Of a DNA stretch of 64,000 bases, positions 7,892 to 15,884 are shown in pieces. The stretch covers positions 3,678 to 67,677 of the forward strand of contig JAGZJD010000005.1 in the NCBI GenBank assembly GCA_018365895.1. The letters are read 5' to 3'. Origin of the DNA: Lachnospiraceae bacterium. Its GTDB lineage: Bacteria; Bacillota_A; Clostridia; Lachnospirales; Lachnospiraceae. A model generated the notes under the pieces. The model ran no database searches, was not told where the DNA came from, and saw nothing but the letters and a program-made list of their open reading frames with translations. A program made the position numbers and the translations under genes. Each line of letters starts with the position of its first letter. Positions within the stretch are counted from its first letter, which is position 1.

Positions 7892-7972
7892 GTGAAACAA
7901 CATAGGTTTTGGGCGTGGGCGTCCGTTGTTTGCTTTTTGATGGTATTTTATACAGGTTATAAACACAAATAA
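7892..7972 (+). CDS. 26-residue membrane peptide upstream of DUF6110 protein
   Basis: A GTG start preceded by GGAAGTG opens a 26-codon frame: basic start (KQHR), one hydrophobic helix of about 17 residues beginning FWAWASVV, then TGYKHK and TAA. Its stop is 16 bp before the next gene, whose AGGAGG overlaps the gap. The composition (Trp/Phe-rich helix, basic ends) is far from random and the position between DUF2325 and DUF6110 genes matches my recollection of similar tiny genes in other Lachnospiraceae. It is likely a single-pass membrane peptide associated with the P1B ATPase or with a metal compartment membrane; that role is inference. Confidence 0.6.
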   Translation: MKQHRFWAWASVVCFLMVFYTGYKHK

Positions 7973-7988
7973 TTAGGAGGACTAGAAT

Positions 7989-8321
7989 ATGTTTAGTGAT
8001 TCTACTTTGAAAAAAATAGGATGTTTTGTAGGAGGAGTTGTATTTGGAACTGCAGGTGTAAAACTTCTTTCTAGTAAGGATGCAAAAAAGGTATATACAA
8101 ATTGTACAGCAGCTGTGTTGAGAGCAAAAGACTGCGTTATGAAGACAGCCACAGCAGTACAGGAGAATGCAGAGGATATCCTTGCAGAAGCACAACAGAT
8201 TAATGAAAAACGAGCACAAGAAGAAGCAATGCAGATGCAGGAAGATGCGGTGCAGGAAGATGAAGTTCAGGAAGATGAGGTTCAGGAAAGTGGTGCGTCT
8301 GAACAGAAAGAAAATGAATAG
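7989..8321 (+). CDS. DUF6110 family membrane-associated protein, possible ferrosome component
   Basis: The 110-residue protein starts with a short amphipathic segment and a Gly-rich hydrophobic helix (GCFVGGVVFGTAGVKLL), followed by SSKDAKKVYTNCTAAVLRAK and a helical, Ala/Glu-rich region. The C-terminal third is strongly acidic with tandem copies of VQEDE / QEDEVQ (about residues 80-97). The N-terminal part fits the DUF6110 family found next to P1B ATPases. The acidic tail could bind cations. It sits 7 bp before the ATPase gene with AGGAGG in front of its own start, so the two are co-transcribed. In ferrosome loci a small hydrophobic protein accompanies FezB; whether this is the counterpart (FezA-like) cannot be settled from sequence alone. 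Confidence 0.7.
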   Translation: MFSDSTLKKIGCFVGGVVFGTAGVKLLSSKDAKKVYTNCTAAVLRAKDCVMKTATAVQENAEDILAEAQQINEKRAQEEAMQMQEDAVQEDEVQEDEVQESGASEQKENE

Positions 8322-8328
8322 GTAAAAG

Positions 8329-10410
8329 ATGAAATTTCTTATCAAACATGAAATACAGGGGCGCCTTCGTATTCATGTTGTCCAAAACCGGATGACATGT
8401 GCGCAGGCAGATGTTCTTTGCTGGGTTCTTGAGAAACAGAAAAGCGTTATAAAAGTCAAAGTATATGAGCGCACCGCAGATGCTGTGATCTATTATGCAG
8501 GGGACAGGGAAGAATTAATCCATAAATTAAAAAATTTCAGTTTTGAGAAAGCAGATGCTCCGGATAATATAATATCAAATTCAGGGCGCGCTTTAAATTC
8601 TGTATACAGAGAAAAACTGATTACAAGAACAGTACTTCATTATGCAGGGAAATTAATCTTACCAAATCCGATGAGAAAAATCTGGCTTACTTTTAAAGCG
8701 GCACAGTATATCGGGAAAGGGATTCAATGTCTGATTAGACAGAAAATCGAAGTCCCGGTATTAGATGCTGCAGCGATTGGCGTATCCGTGCTGCGGGGAG
8801 ATTTTAATACTGCCGGTTCTGTCATGTTTTTGCTGGGAATTGGAGAAGTGTTAGAGGAGTGGACTCATAAGAAGTCTGTAGGAGATCTGGCACGTAGCAT
8901 GTCTTTAAATATAAAGAAAGTATGGATGAAAAGAGAGGAGCAAGAAATTCTTGTTTCGGCATCAGACATTTTGCCTGGAGACAAAGTAATTGTACATATG
9001 GGGAACGTGATTCCTTTTGACGGAGAAGTGTCTGATGGAGAAGGAATGGTTAATCAGGCTTCTTTAACTGGAGAATCGCTTCCGGTACGAAGAATAAAAG
9101 GACAGTCCGTATATGCAGGAACCGTTTTAGAGGAAGGCGAGTTGGAAATTATAGTCGGGGCTATGTCAGGTTCTACTCGATTCGAAAAGATTGTAACTAT
9201 GATTGAAGATTCGGAAAAATTGAAATCTAATTTGGAGAGTAAGGCAGAGCATTTAGCGGACTGTCTAGTACCTTATACACTTTTGGGCACGGGACTGGTT
9301 GGACTGCTCACGCGCAATGTAACAAAGGCACTTTCTGTCCTTATGGTAGACTTTTCCTGTGCATTGAAGCTTGCCATGCCGATTTCTGTCCTTTCAGCAA
9401 TCAGAGAAGCCGGACAAAATGGTATTACTGTAAAAGGAGGAAAGTACCTGGAGGCGGTGGCAGAAGCAGATACCATTGTATTTGATAAGACAGGTACACT
9501 GACTAAGGCACAATCAACTGTAAAAGAAGTTGTTGTATTTGGAGATTATCCGGAACCGGAAGCGCTGCGAATTGCAGCCTGTTTGGAAGAACATTTTCCG
9601 CATTCCGTAGCAAAGGCTGTTGTAGATGCTGCAAAAAGAAGAGGCCTGTATCATGAAGAAATGCATTCTAAAGTGGAGTATATTGTAGCTCATGGTATTT
9701 CTTCTTATATCGAAGGAAAGAAGGCAGTAATAGGGAGCAGCCATTTTGTATTTGAAGATGAAAAGTGTCGGATACGTCCAGAATATCAGGAACGGTTTGA
9801 TATGCTGCCTGAAGAATACTCTCACTTATTTCTTGCTATTGACGGGGAGTTGGTTGCTGTAATTTGTATCGAAGACCCGCTTAGAGAAGAGGATAGAGAG
9901 ATGATAAGTCTTCTGAAAGAGGAAGGTATTTCTAAGATTGTTATGATGACAGGTGACAGTGAGCGAACGGCAGCATCCATTGCAAAACGTGTAGGAGTGG
10001 ATGAATATTATTCTGAAGTGCTTCCGGAATATAAGGCAGAATTCATTGAAAGAGAGAAATCGGCAGGAAGAAAAGTAGTTATGATTGGTGATGGAATTAA
10101 TGATTCTCCAGCACTTTCGGCTGCAGATGCAGGAATTGCCATCAGTGATGGAGCAGAGATTGCACGTGAGATTGCAGACATAACCATTGCAGCGGAGGAT
10201 TTAAGAGAGATTGTTATGCTGAAGCGGCTGTCATATGCGATGATGAATCGGATTCAGAGCAATTATAAGGCGATTGTTGGTATCAATGCCGTACTGATTG
10301 CGTTAGGAGTGTCAGGAGTTATTCAACCAACGACATCTGCATTACTGCATAATATTTCTACATTAGCTATCAGTTTAAAAAGTATGGAGAATTTACTTCC
10401 GCCTAATTAA
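8329..10410 (+). CDS. P1B-type metal ATPase with SCA motif, FezB-like candidate
   Basis: The 693-residue ion pump has an N-terminal degenerate HMA_2-like domain without CxxC (residues 1-75), membrane helices, an actuator domain with TGES (SLTGESLPV), the phosphorylation motif DKTGTLT with Asp386, MTGDSERTA and the hinge GDGINDSPAL. The metal-binding helix reads DFSCALKLAMP (Ser343-Cys344-Ala345) instead of the CPC/SPC of Cu, Zn/Cd or Co pumps. From the literature I recall SCA as the mark of subgroup P1B-6, which includes FezB, the pump that fills ferrosomes with iron. The HP locus is present as HFPHSVAKA. It probably moves Fe(II) or a related divalent cation out of the cytosol or into an organelle; copper or zinc is less likely. 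Confidence 0.85.
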   Translation: MKFLIKHEIQGRLRIHVVQNRMTCAQADVLCWVLEKQKSVIKVKVYERTADAVIYYAGDREELIHKLKNFSFEKADAPDNIISNSGRALNSVYREKLITRTVLHYAGKLILPNPMRKIWLTFKAAQYIGKGIQCLIRQKIEVPVLDAAAIGVSVLRGDFNTAGSVMFLLGIGEVLEEWTHKKSVGDLARSMSLNIKKVWMKREEQEILVSASDILPGDKVIVHMGNVIPFDGEVSDGEGMVNQASLTGESLPVRRIKGQSVYAGTVLEEGELEIIVGAMSGSTRFEKIVTMIEDSEKLKSNLESKAEHLADCLVPYTLLGTGLVGLLTRNVTKALSVLMVDFSCALKLAMPISVLSAIREAGQNGITVKGGKYLEAVAEADTIVFDKTGTLTKAQSTVKEVVVFGDYPEPEALRIAACLEEHFPHSVAKAVVDAAKRRGLYHEEMHSKVEYIVAHGISSYIEGKKAVIGSSHFVFEDEKCRIRPEYQERFDMLPEEYSHLFLAIDGELVAVICIEDPLREEDREMISLLKEEGISKIVMMTGDSERTAASIAKRVGVDEYYSEVLPEYKAEFIEREKSAGRKVVMIGDGINDSPALSAADAGIAISDGAEIAREIADITIAAEDLREIVMLKRLSYAMMNRIQSNYKAIVGINAVLIALGVSGVIQPTTSALLHNISTLAISLKSMENLLPPN

Positions 10411-10424
10411 TGTAAAATATTCAG

Positions 10425-10722
10425 ATGGTGTTTCAGGATCCTTATTATTCGCTAGACTCTAAAATGAAAGCGGGAAGTATTGTTGCAGAAGGGTTGCGGA
10501 TTCACCGATTAACTAACAGCAGAAAACAGGAGCAGGAACGAGTAAGAGAATTATTAGAATTGGTTGGTCTCCATGGAGAATACGCTCATCGTTTTCCAGG
10601 AGAATTTTCTGGCGGTCAAAGATAGAGAATTGGAATTGCGAGAGCATTGGCGCTAGAACCAGAGTTTCTTTTGTGTGATGAACCAATTTCGGCACTAGAT
10701 GTTTCTATACAGGTGCAGATTA
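10425..10722 (+). pseudogene. Oligopeptide/dipeptide ABC transporter ATPase (OppF/DppF) remnant
   Basis: The frame starts mid-protein at the Q-loop (MVFQDPYYSLDSKM) and runs through the helical domain to the signature FSGGQR. It is then broken by TAG at 10623, after which the same frame continues [19 protein letters not shown] and [12 protein letters not shown] before homology stops. Walker A and the C-terminal oligopeptide extension are absent. With both ends missing and an internal stop this is a dead fragment. It lies 14 bp behind the P1B ATPase gene, so it marks the edge of that cassette. Confidence 0.8.
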
Positions 10723-10822
10723 TTATTTTTGACACCATACAAATGATTTTTTCCATTTTTGCTAGTATATAATAGGATGAATATTCGTTGCTCACATTGC
10801 ACCACGAAATAAGTAGTATAAA

Positions 10823-10873
10823 AATAAGGAACTGCGCACAAGCTGATTTTAAATTAGAGCACAGTTCCTTATT
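10823..10873 (-). terminator. Terminator of the CPA1 antiporter gene
   Basis: Fifteen-base arms AATAAGGAACTGCGC (10823-10837) and GCACAGTTCCTTATT (10859-10873) pair with one G:U. On the minus strand the stem is followed by TTTTATAC. On the plus strand AAATTTTTT follows, so it may work in both directions. Confidence 0.7.
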
Positions 10874-10890
10874 AAATTTTTTAAAGAATT

Positions 10891-12480
10891 TTAAAATCTG
10901 GCTGAAACAATAATATCATTCAAAAGTAATTTCGTATCGCCGTTAGGAATAATTGTCTGATCTTCTCGCTTAATCATTATGATAAGAAAATGTTTATCTT
11001 TTGGAATATCTTTAATCAGTTTTCCATTCCACTTATGACTTTTTGAAATAATAGATTCCTGTAAGGTCAGATTGCTTCTGTCCGTGAATTCCGGTGCAGC
11101 AAATACAACTAGATCACCGGCGCGCAGTAAGGTGTTTCCGGAGGGAAGAATGGTTGTTTGTTCTCTTAATAGTAGTACTGCCAACAGTTCTCTGGGAAGT
11201 GAAAGGTCTTTTATTGTTTTTCCGGAAAAAGGATGCGTATCTGTAACATGAATTTTGATAAAACTCACATCAGAGTCTTCCTGGTAATCATTAAAAGTTT
11301 TAAAAATATTTGTATTTGAATCAATCATATTTAACTTTTTTGCAACAAAAGGAAGGAGCGTGCCTTGGAATGACAAGGATAAAAGTACAATTACAAACAC
11401 AAGATTAAATATGTTGAAAGGAAGAGGAATATCTGACAATACAATGTAGATTGCAAATACAATGGAAGCAACTCCTCGGAGTCCGGCAAAAGATACGATG
11501 CCAATTTGTGCTAAAGATGATTTAAAAGGTGTAAGAATCATAAAAACAGAAAATGGTCTTCCGATAAATGTGAGAAAAAGTGTTATGGAAAACGCCGGAA
11601 AAAATACTAGAGGGAGTTGTGATGGAGTTACAAGAAGCCCTAGTAAAAAGAAGATTATCATTTGTGCAATTTCTGTTAAAACATCAAAAAAGTGAACGAG
11701 AGATCTTTTCTCTGGAAGATAATGATTGCCCAGTATAATACCGGAAAAATAAACACTTAAATATCCGTTTCCACCAAGAATTGTAGGCAGAGCGTAAGAA
11801 ATAAGTGCAATTGAAAATAGAAAAATAGTCCGTCCAGCAGAAGAAAAAGCGGCATATTTGGCCAGTATGAAGGATGCTGTCCAACCAAGGAAAAGGCCGC
11901 CGATAATTCCAATAGAAATCTGTAGAAATAAAGTTGAGGGGATGGATATATTTTTCCCTGTCATAATGGCACACAAGAGAATTGTCAGCATATAGGAGAC
12001 AGGGTCATTAGATCCTGACTCTAATTCAAGCAATGAGTCCGTATGATATTTTAGTGCAAGATTTTCAGAGCGCAGTACATTGAATACAGATGCCGCATCT
12101 GTGGAAGAAATCACAGCTCCGATTAAAAAACTTTCAATCCAATGTACACCGAATAGGAAATGAACAAATAGGCCGACTAATCCGGCTGTCATAAGTACGC
12201 CAAGCGAAGAAAGAAGAAAAGCGCGAGAGGCTACGGGCTTTGCTGCGTGCAGATTTGTTCCAAAACCGCCATAAAACATGATGAAAACAAGGCAGGAAGA
12301 ACAAATATATTCGGATAGCTCATAATTATCAAAAGGAATCCGTATAATTCCGTCAATTCCAAAGAGCATGCCAAGAATAAGAAAAATAATTAGGGAAGGA
12401 ACTGGTATTTTTTCAGAAAAGCGTTTCATAAAGAGACAAACGGCGATTACGATACCAGTAAATAGTAAATAGTGAGTCAT
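10891..12480 (-). CDS. CPA1 family potassium or sodium/proton antiporter with two RCK_C domains
   Basis: The 529-residue protein has about 12 membrane helices (residues 1-385) of the Na+/H+ exchanger fold. The ion-binding region reads IGAVISSTDAASVFNVLRSE with the conserved TDA, followed by ELESGSNDPVSYML, the ND motif of CPA1 exchangers. The cytosolic tail contains two TrkA_C/RCK_C-like units (VSFIKIHVTDTHPFSGKTI, and LLRAGDLVVFA then LLLNDIIVSARF), which resemble the nucleotide-sensing tail of NhaP2/CvrA potassium/proton antiporters. It exchanges monovalent cations for protons and would help pH and potassium homeostasis. AAGGAG 8 bp upstream supports the start. It is monocistronic, with a terminator close behind. 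Confidence 0.9.
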   Translation of the reverse strand: MTHYLLFTGIVIAVCLFMKRFSEKIPVPSLIIFLILGMLFGIDGIIRIPFDNYELSEYICSSCLVFIMFYGGFGTNLHAAKPVASRAFLLSSLGVLMTAGLVGLFVHFLFGVHWIESFLIGAVISSTDAASVFNVLRSENLALKYHTDSLLELESGSNDPVSYMLTILLCAIMTGKNISIPSTLFLQISIGIIGGLFLGWTASFILAKYAAFSSAGRTIFLFSIALISYALPTILGGNGYLSVYFSGIILGNHYLPEKRSLVHFFDVLTEIAQMIIFFLLGLLVTPSQLPLVFFPAFSITLFLTFIGRPFSVFMILTPFKSSLAQIGIVSFAGLRGVASIVFAIYIVLSDIPLPFNIFNLVFVIVLLSLSFQGTLLPFVAKKLNMIDSNTNIFKTFNDYQEDSDVSFIKIHVTDTHPFSGKTIKDLSLPRELLAVLLLREQTTILPSGNTLLRAGDLVVFAAPEFTDRSNLTLQESIISKSHKWNGKLIKDIPKDKHFLIIMIKREDQTIIPNGDTKLLLNDIIVSARF

Positions 12481-12694
12481 AGAAATCTCCTTAAATATAA
12501 TAATAGCATTCTAAAATGAAAGAATAGATTTATGATAACATGATGCTGCAAAACATTCAATCATTGTAAAAAATGACAAAAAAGTTATATAATATATAAA
12601 TAACTTTGGAGCAGAACCATTTGAAAAGGATTGTATAGGTTATTGTGAATGAGTAATGTATAAAGCCCAATTTTTTTAGAGATGGATTGAGATT
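12481..12694. other. Divergent intergenic region
   Basis: AT-rich spacer between the divergent antiporter gene and the broken EFR1 gene. It includes TATATAATATATAAATAAC near 12590, probably a -10 region, but no clear matched -35. No small gene or structured RNA was recognised. Confidence 0.3.
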
Positions 12695-13016
12695 ATGATT
12701 TTATTTTTTACAGGAACTGGAAACAGTCGATATATTGCGGAAAAAATCGCGAAAAAAACTTGTGATGACATGATATGTATCAATGATCGAATAAAACAAA
12801 ATGATACCAGTTCCATTAGAGTTTCAGGAGATTTGAGTATAGTGACACCTACCTATGCCTGGAGAATACCTAATTTGGTGAAAGAATGGCTTTTACAAAC
12901 GAAGAAGCAATTAGTTGTATCCATTATTTGTAAAAACCACACCGTTTTATATGAAGGATTCCTGCATCGGATGCGGAAAATGTGCGTCCTTATGTCCGTT
13001 GCAAGAAATGATGCTA
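12695..13016 (+). pseudogene. EFR1 family flavodoxin-ferredoxin, internally deleted and frameshifted
   Basis: The 5' part encodes an EFR1-type flavodoxin start (FFTGTGNSRYIAEKIAKK, then VTPTYAWRIPNLVKEWL). After about codon 70 the frame loses sense. In another frame, 12960-13016, a ferredoxin cluster SCIGCGKCASLCPL appears and stops at once. A normal EFR1 protein has about 250 residues with the flavodoxin half, then two 4Fe-4S motifs. Here roughly the second half of the flavodoxin domain and the last cluster are gone. The gene is therefore a remnant, although the first 70 codons could still be translated. Confidence 0.75.
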
Positions 13017-13036
13017 TAAAAGTCAATATATTCTGA

Positions 13037-13360
13037 TAAAAATAGGTAATTGCGAAACAAGTTTACAATCTTGATTGAAAACAAGGATAGAATCCTGCAA
13101 TACAGGATTCTTGCAATGGAAAGTGGCGGTCATTAATTTGGGGCATGACAAAAGGCTTCCTAGTTACTACGAAGCAGAAAGATTTATAAAATCTCAATTT
13201 TATGCAATCAAAGGCTTAAGACTTCGGATGTATTGACGTTGGTGAATTTTACCATAAACCTTGAGGAGATATTTTATTTTTAACATGAAAAATTGCCGTA
13301 TTTATGCGGCTTTTGGCGTTTCGCAAACGCCTAAATGATACAAAGAAGAAAGGAGAGTTT
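13037..13360. other. Intergenic region without a recognised gene
   Basis: The stretch holds scattered short frames, including HDKRLPSYYEAERFIKSQF near 13145, which reads like a protein fragment but matches no family I know. GCGTTTCGCAAACGC (13316-13330) is a small inverted repeat (GCGTTT/AAACGC, 3-base loop) just upstream of the amidohydrolase. The ribosome binding site AAAGGAG of the next gene lies at 13350-13356. Confidence 0.3.
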
Positions 13361-14968
13361 ATGAAAACTTTTTATATAAATGGAATCATTTTAACAATGG
13401 AAGAAAATAATTTGTATGCAGAAGCGGTCTGCACAGAAAATGGTATCATACAGGCGGTGGGAACGAAAGAAGAATTGCTGAAACTTCGGAGTGAAGGGGA
13501 TCGTATCATTGATTTGGAAGGGAAAACAATGTTGCCGGGACTAATTGACGGCCATTCTCATTTTGCCGGAACGGCAAACGCAATGACGCAGTGTGATCTG
13601 TCGCTTTGTAACAGTTTTGCAGATATTATCCGAGAGATGAAGAATTTTAAAGAAAAGAGAAAACTATCTGATGATGCGTGGATCGTTGGCTGTAATTATG
13701 ATCATAATTTTCTTGCAGAAGAAAAGCATCCGGATCGGTTTGTTTTAGATCAGATCAGTGCCACAAATCCGGTGCTGCTGATCCATGCATCCTCGCATAT
13801 GGGCGTTACAAACAGTAAAGGTCTGGAACTTCAGGGAATCGATGAGACGGCAGAGGACAGGGCAGACGGGCGTTACGGAAGAGTGGAAGGAACAAGTACT
13901 CCGAATGGCTATATGGAGGAGAAAGTATTTCTGGAATTTCAGTCAAAACTGCCGATGACATCAGTGGAAGAGCTGATGAATCTTTTCCGGGAGGCTCAGA
14001 AATTGTATGCCAGCTATGGAATTACAACAGTACAGGATGGAATGGTAGCCCGCCCGCTTTTTCAACTGTTGAAAACTGCATCGGATATGGGGATTCTTAA
14101 GCTGGATATCGTCGGTTATGTGGATATTATGACAGCAGCAGAGCTACCGGATGAAATGCCGGAGTACGATAGAAAATATCATAAACATTTGAAACTTGGC
14201 GGATATAAGATTTTCCTGGACGGTTCTCCACAGGGAAAAACAGCGTGGATGCTGGAACCGTACGTTGGTGAAGAATCTTACTGTGGTTATCCGATCCACA
14301 GTGATGAAGTGCTGGAATCTTACATTCGGACTGCACTTGAGAAAAAGCAGCAGCTTCTGGCACACTGTAACGGAGACGCCGCAGCAGAGCAGTATATTAC
14401 CGGATTTGAAAAGGTGCTTGCATCAGAGAAGAGTCAGGATACTTACCGGGCGGTAATGGTACATGCCCAGCTTGTGAGAAGAGAGCAGCTTCAGCGCATG
14501 GCGAAACTGGGAATGATGCCGAGTTTCTTTGTGGCACATACTTACTATTGGGGCGATATCCATTTAAAGAATTTTGGAATAGAGCGGGGCAGAAGGATTT
14601 CACCGGCAAAGGATGCAGTTGATTGTGGTATGAAATTTACTTTTCATCAGGATAGCCCGGTTGTTCCGCCGGATATGATGCGAACGGTTTCCTGTGCAGT
14701 GAACCGGATTTCAAGAACCGGACAAGATATCGGGAAAGAACAGAGAATTTCGGTGCTGGAGGCGCTGAAGGCAGTTACAAGCTACGGAGCTTATCAATAT
14801 CATGAAGAAGATAGAAAGGGAACAATCTCTGTCGGAAAACTTGCGGACTTCGCGGTGCTTGATAAAAATCCTCTGGAAGTAGATCCGGAAATGCTGGCAG
14901 AAGTTCGGGTAATGATGACAATAAAAGAAGATCAGATGATTTATGAGAGAGGTACATGTCATGAATAA
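13361..14968 (+). CDS. YtcJ-like amidohydrolase
   Basis: The 535-residue protein belongs to the amidohydrolase-3 / YtcJ family of metal-dependent hydrolases. An N-terminal beta-sandwich part (residues 1-55) is followed by the first metal motif in LPGLIDGHSHF, then a TIM barrel with GYKIFLDGSPQGKTAWM, LAHCNGDAA, VMVHAQL and FHQDSPV, which carry the remaining metal and catalytic His/Asp residues. The tail GTISVGKLADFAVLDKNPLE is the standard C-terminal sandwich. The start at 13361 is preferred to an upstream in-frame ATG at 13304 because AAAGGAGAG lies just before it. The reaction is hydrolysis of an amide or cyclic amide; the substrate is unknown. It overlaps the next transporter gene by 8 bp, suggesting uptake or export linked to the reaction. 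Confidence 0.85.
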   Translation: MKTFYINGIILTMEENNLYAEAVCTENGIIQAVGTKEELLKLRSEGDRIIDLEGKTMLPGLIDGHSHFAGTANAMTQCDLSLCNSFADIIREMKNFKEKRKLSDDAWIVGCNYDHNFLAEEKHPDRFVLDQISATNPVLLIHASSHMGVTNSKGLELQGIDETAEDRADGRYGRVEGTSTPNGYMEEKVFLEFQSKLPMTSVEELMNLFREAQKLYASYGITTVQDGMVARPLFQLLKTASDMGILKLDIVGYVDIMTAAELPDEMPEYDRKYHKHLKLGGYKIFLDGSPQGKTAWMLEPYVGEESYCGYPIHSDEVLESYIRTALEKKQQLLAHCNGDAAAEQYITGFEKVLASEKSQDTYRAVMVHAQLVRREQLQRMAKLGMMPSFFVAHTYYWGDIHLKNFGIERGRRISPAKDAVDCGMKFTFHQDSPVVPPDMMRTVSCAVNRISRTGQDIGKEQRISVLEALKAVTSYGAYQYHEEDRKGTISVGKLADFAVLDKNPLEVDPEMLAEVRVMMTIKEDQMIYERGTCHE

Positions 14969-15884
14969 TCGCAGTAAAGGAATCGCGCTTGCAGTGACGA
15001 CTGCGGTAATGTGGGGGATTATGGGAGTATTTGTGCGCGATCTGTCACAGTATCATTTTTCGACGATTGAGATATCTTTCTTTCGGTGTGTTCTTGCAGG
15101 TGCAGCGTATTTTTTGTTTCTGCTTATTACAAAGCCGTCGGCGCTGAAAATTGATGTGAGAGGACTTGGCGTTTGTATTTTATATGGGGCAGTTGCCTAT
15201 AGTATTAGTTTTGTTAGCTATAGCGCCGCCGTATCCCGAATTCCTGTTGGGGTGGCAACTGTATTGATGTTTATGAGTCCGATCTGGGTGGCAATTCTTG
15301 GAAGAGTAATGTTTCGAGAAAAACTTGAGAAAAGTAAAATGGTTACGATCGGCATTTGCCTGATCGGGGCAGTGCTTGTAGCGAATCTGATCGGAACAGG
15401 GAATCTGAAGCTGGACGCTATTGGCCTTTTGGCAGGCGTGATCAATGGAATCGGAGTAGCGCTTCAGATTCTGCTTCCAAAGTTTTTTGCAAAAAATTAT
15501 GAGAGAGATACACTGCTTGTTTATGGATTTCTCGGAGGTGCATTTGTACTGGCATTTGGAATGAAACCACAGGCAGCCATTGCACATCTGACACAGACAC
15601 CGGTGTTAAATCTGATTGTGGATTTATTTGGCATCGGAATTCTTTGTACGATGGTGGCAAATGTTGCCTGTGTGAAATCAACTCAGTATGTAGAGGCTAC
15701 CACGACAAGTATTTTATCAGCACTGGAAGTTGTAGTAGGGACGTTAGTAGGATTTATTGTCTTTCGTGAGCATATGACAGGACTGCAAATATTAGGGGCG
15801 GTCATCATTGTCGTGGGAGCCATTGGTTCTGAGATTTATCGGCCAAGAAAACGGCAGCAGTATGAAATACCGGATTCACTTTGA
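14961..15884 (+). CDS. DMT superfamily transporter (EamA)
   Basis: The 307-residue protein has ten predicted membrane helices in two EamA repeats (for example GIALAVTTAVMWGIMGVFV at the N terminus and TTSILSALEVVVGTLVGFIV in the second repeat). GLY-rich turns and the charged loop GRVMFREKLEKSK between helices 4 and 5 are typical. Start 14961 is favoured over ATG 14943 because GAGAGG stands 8 bp before it. Overlap with the amidohydrolase gene suggests a two-gene operon that handles one metabolite, probably by efflux. The last 49 bp overlap the 3' end of the convergent fucosidase gene. Confidence 0.87.
   Translation: MNNRSKGIALAVTTAVMWGIMGVFVRDLSQYHFSTIEISFFRCVLAGAAYFLFLLITKPSALKIDVRGLGVCILYGAVAYSISFVSYSAAVSRIPVGVATVLMFMSPIWVAILGRVMFREKLEKSKMVTIGICLIGAVLVANLIGTGNLKLDAIGLLAGVINGIGVALQILLPKFFAKNYERDTLLVYGFLGGAFVLAFGMKPQAAIAHLTQTPVLNLIVDLFGIGILCTMVANVACVKSTQYVEATTTSILSALEVVVGTLVGFIVFREHMTGLQILGAVIIVVGAIGSEIYRPRKRQQYEIPDSL

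Noticed and set aside
13304..13360. N-terminal extension of the amidohydrolase
   Set aside because: No ribosome binding site, basic unrelated sequence, and a strong site in front of the later ATG at 13361.
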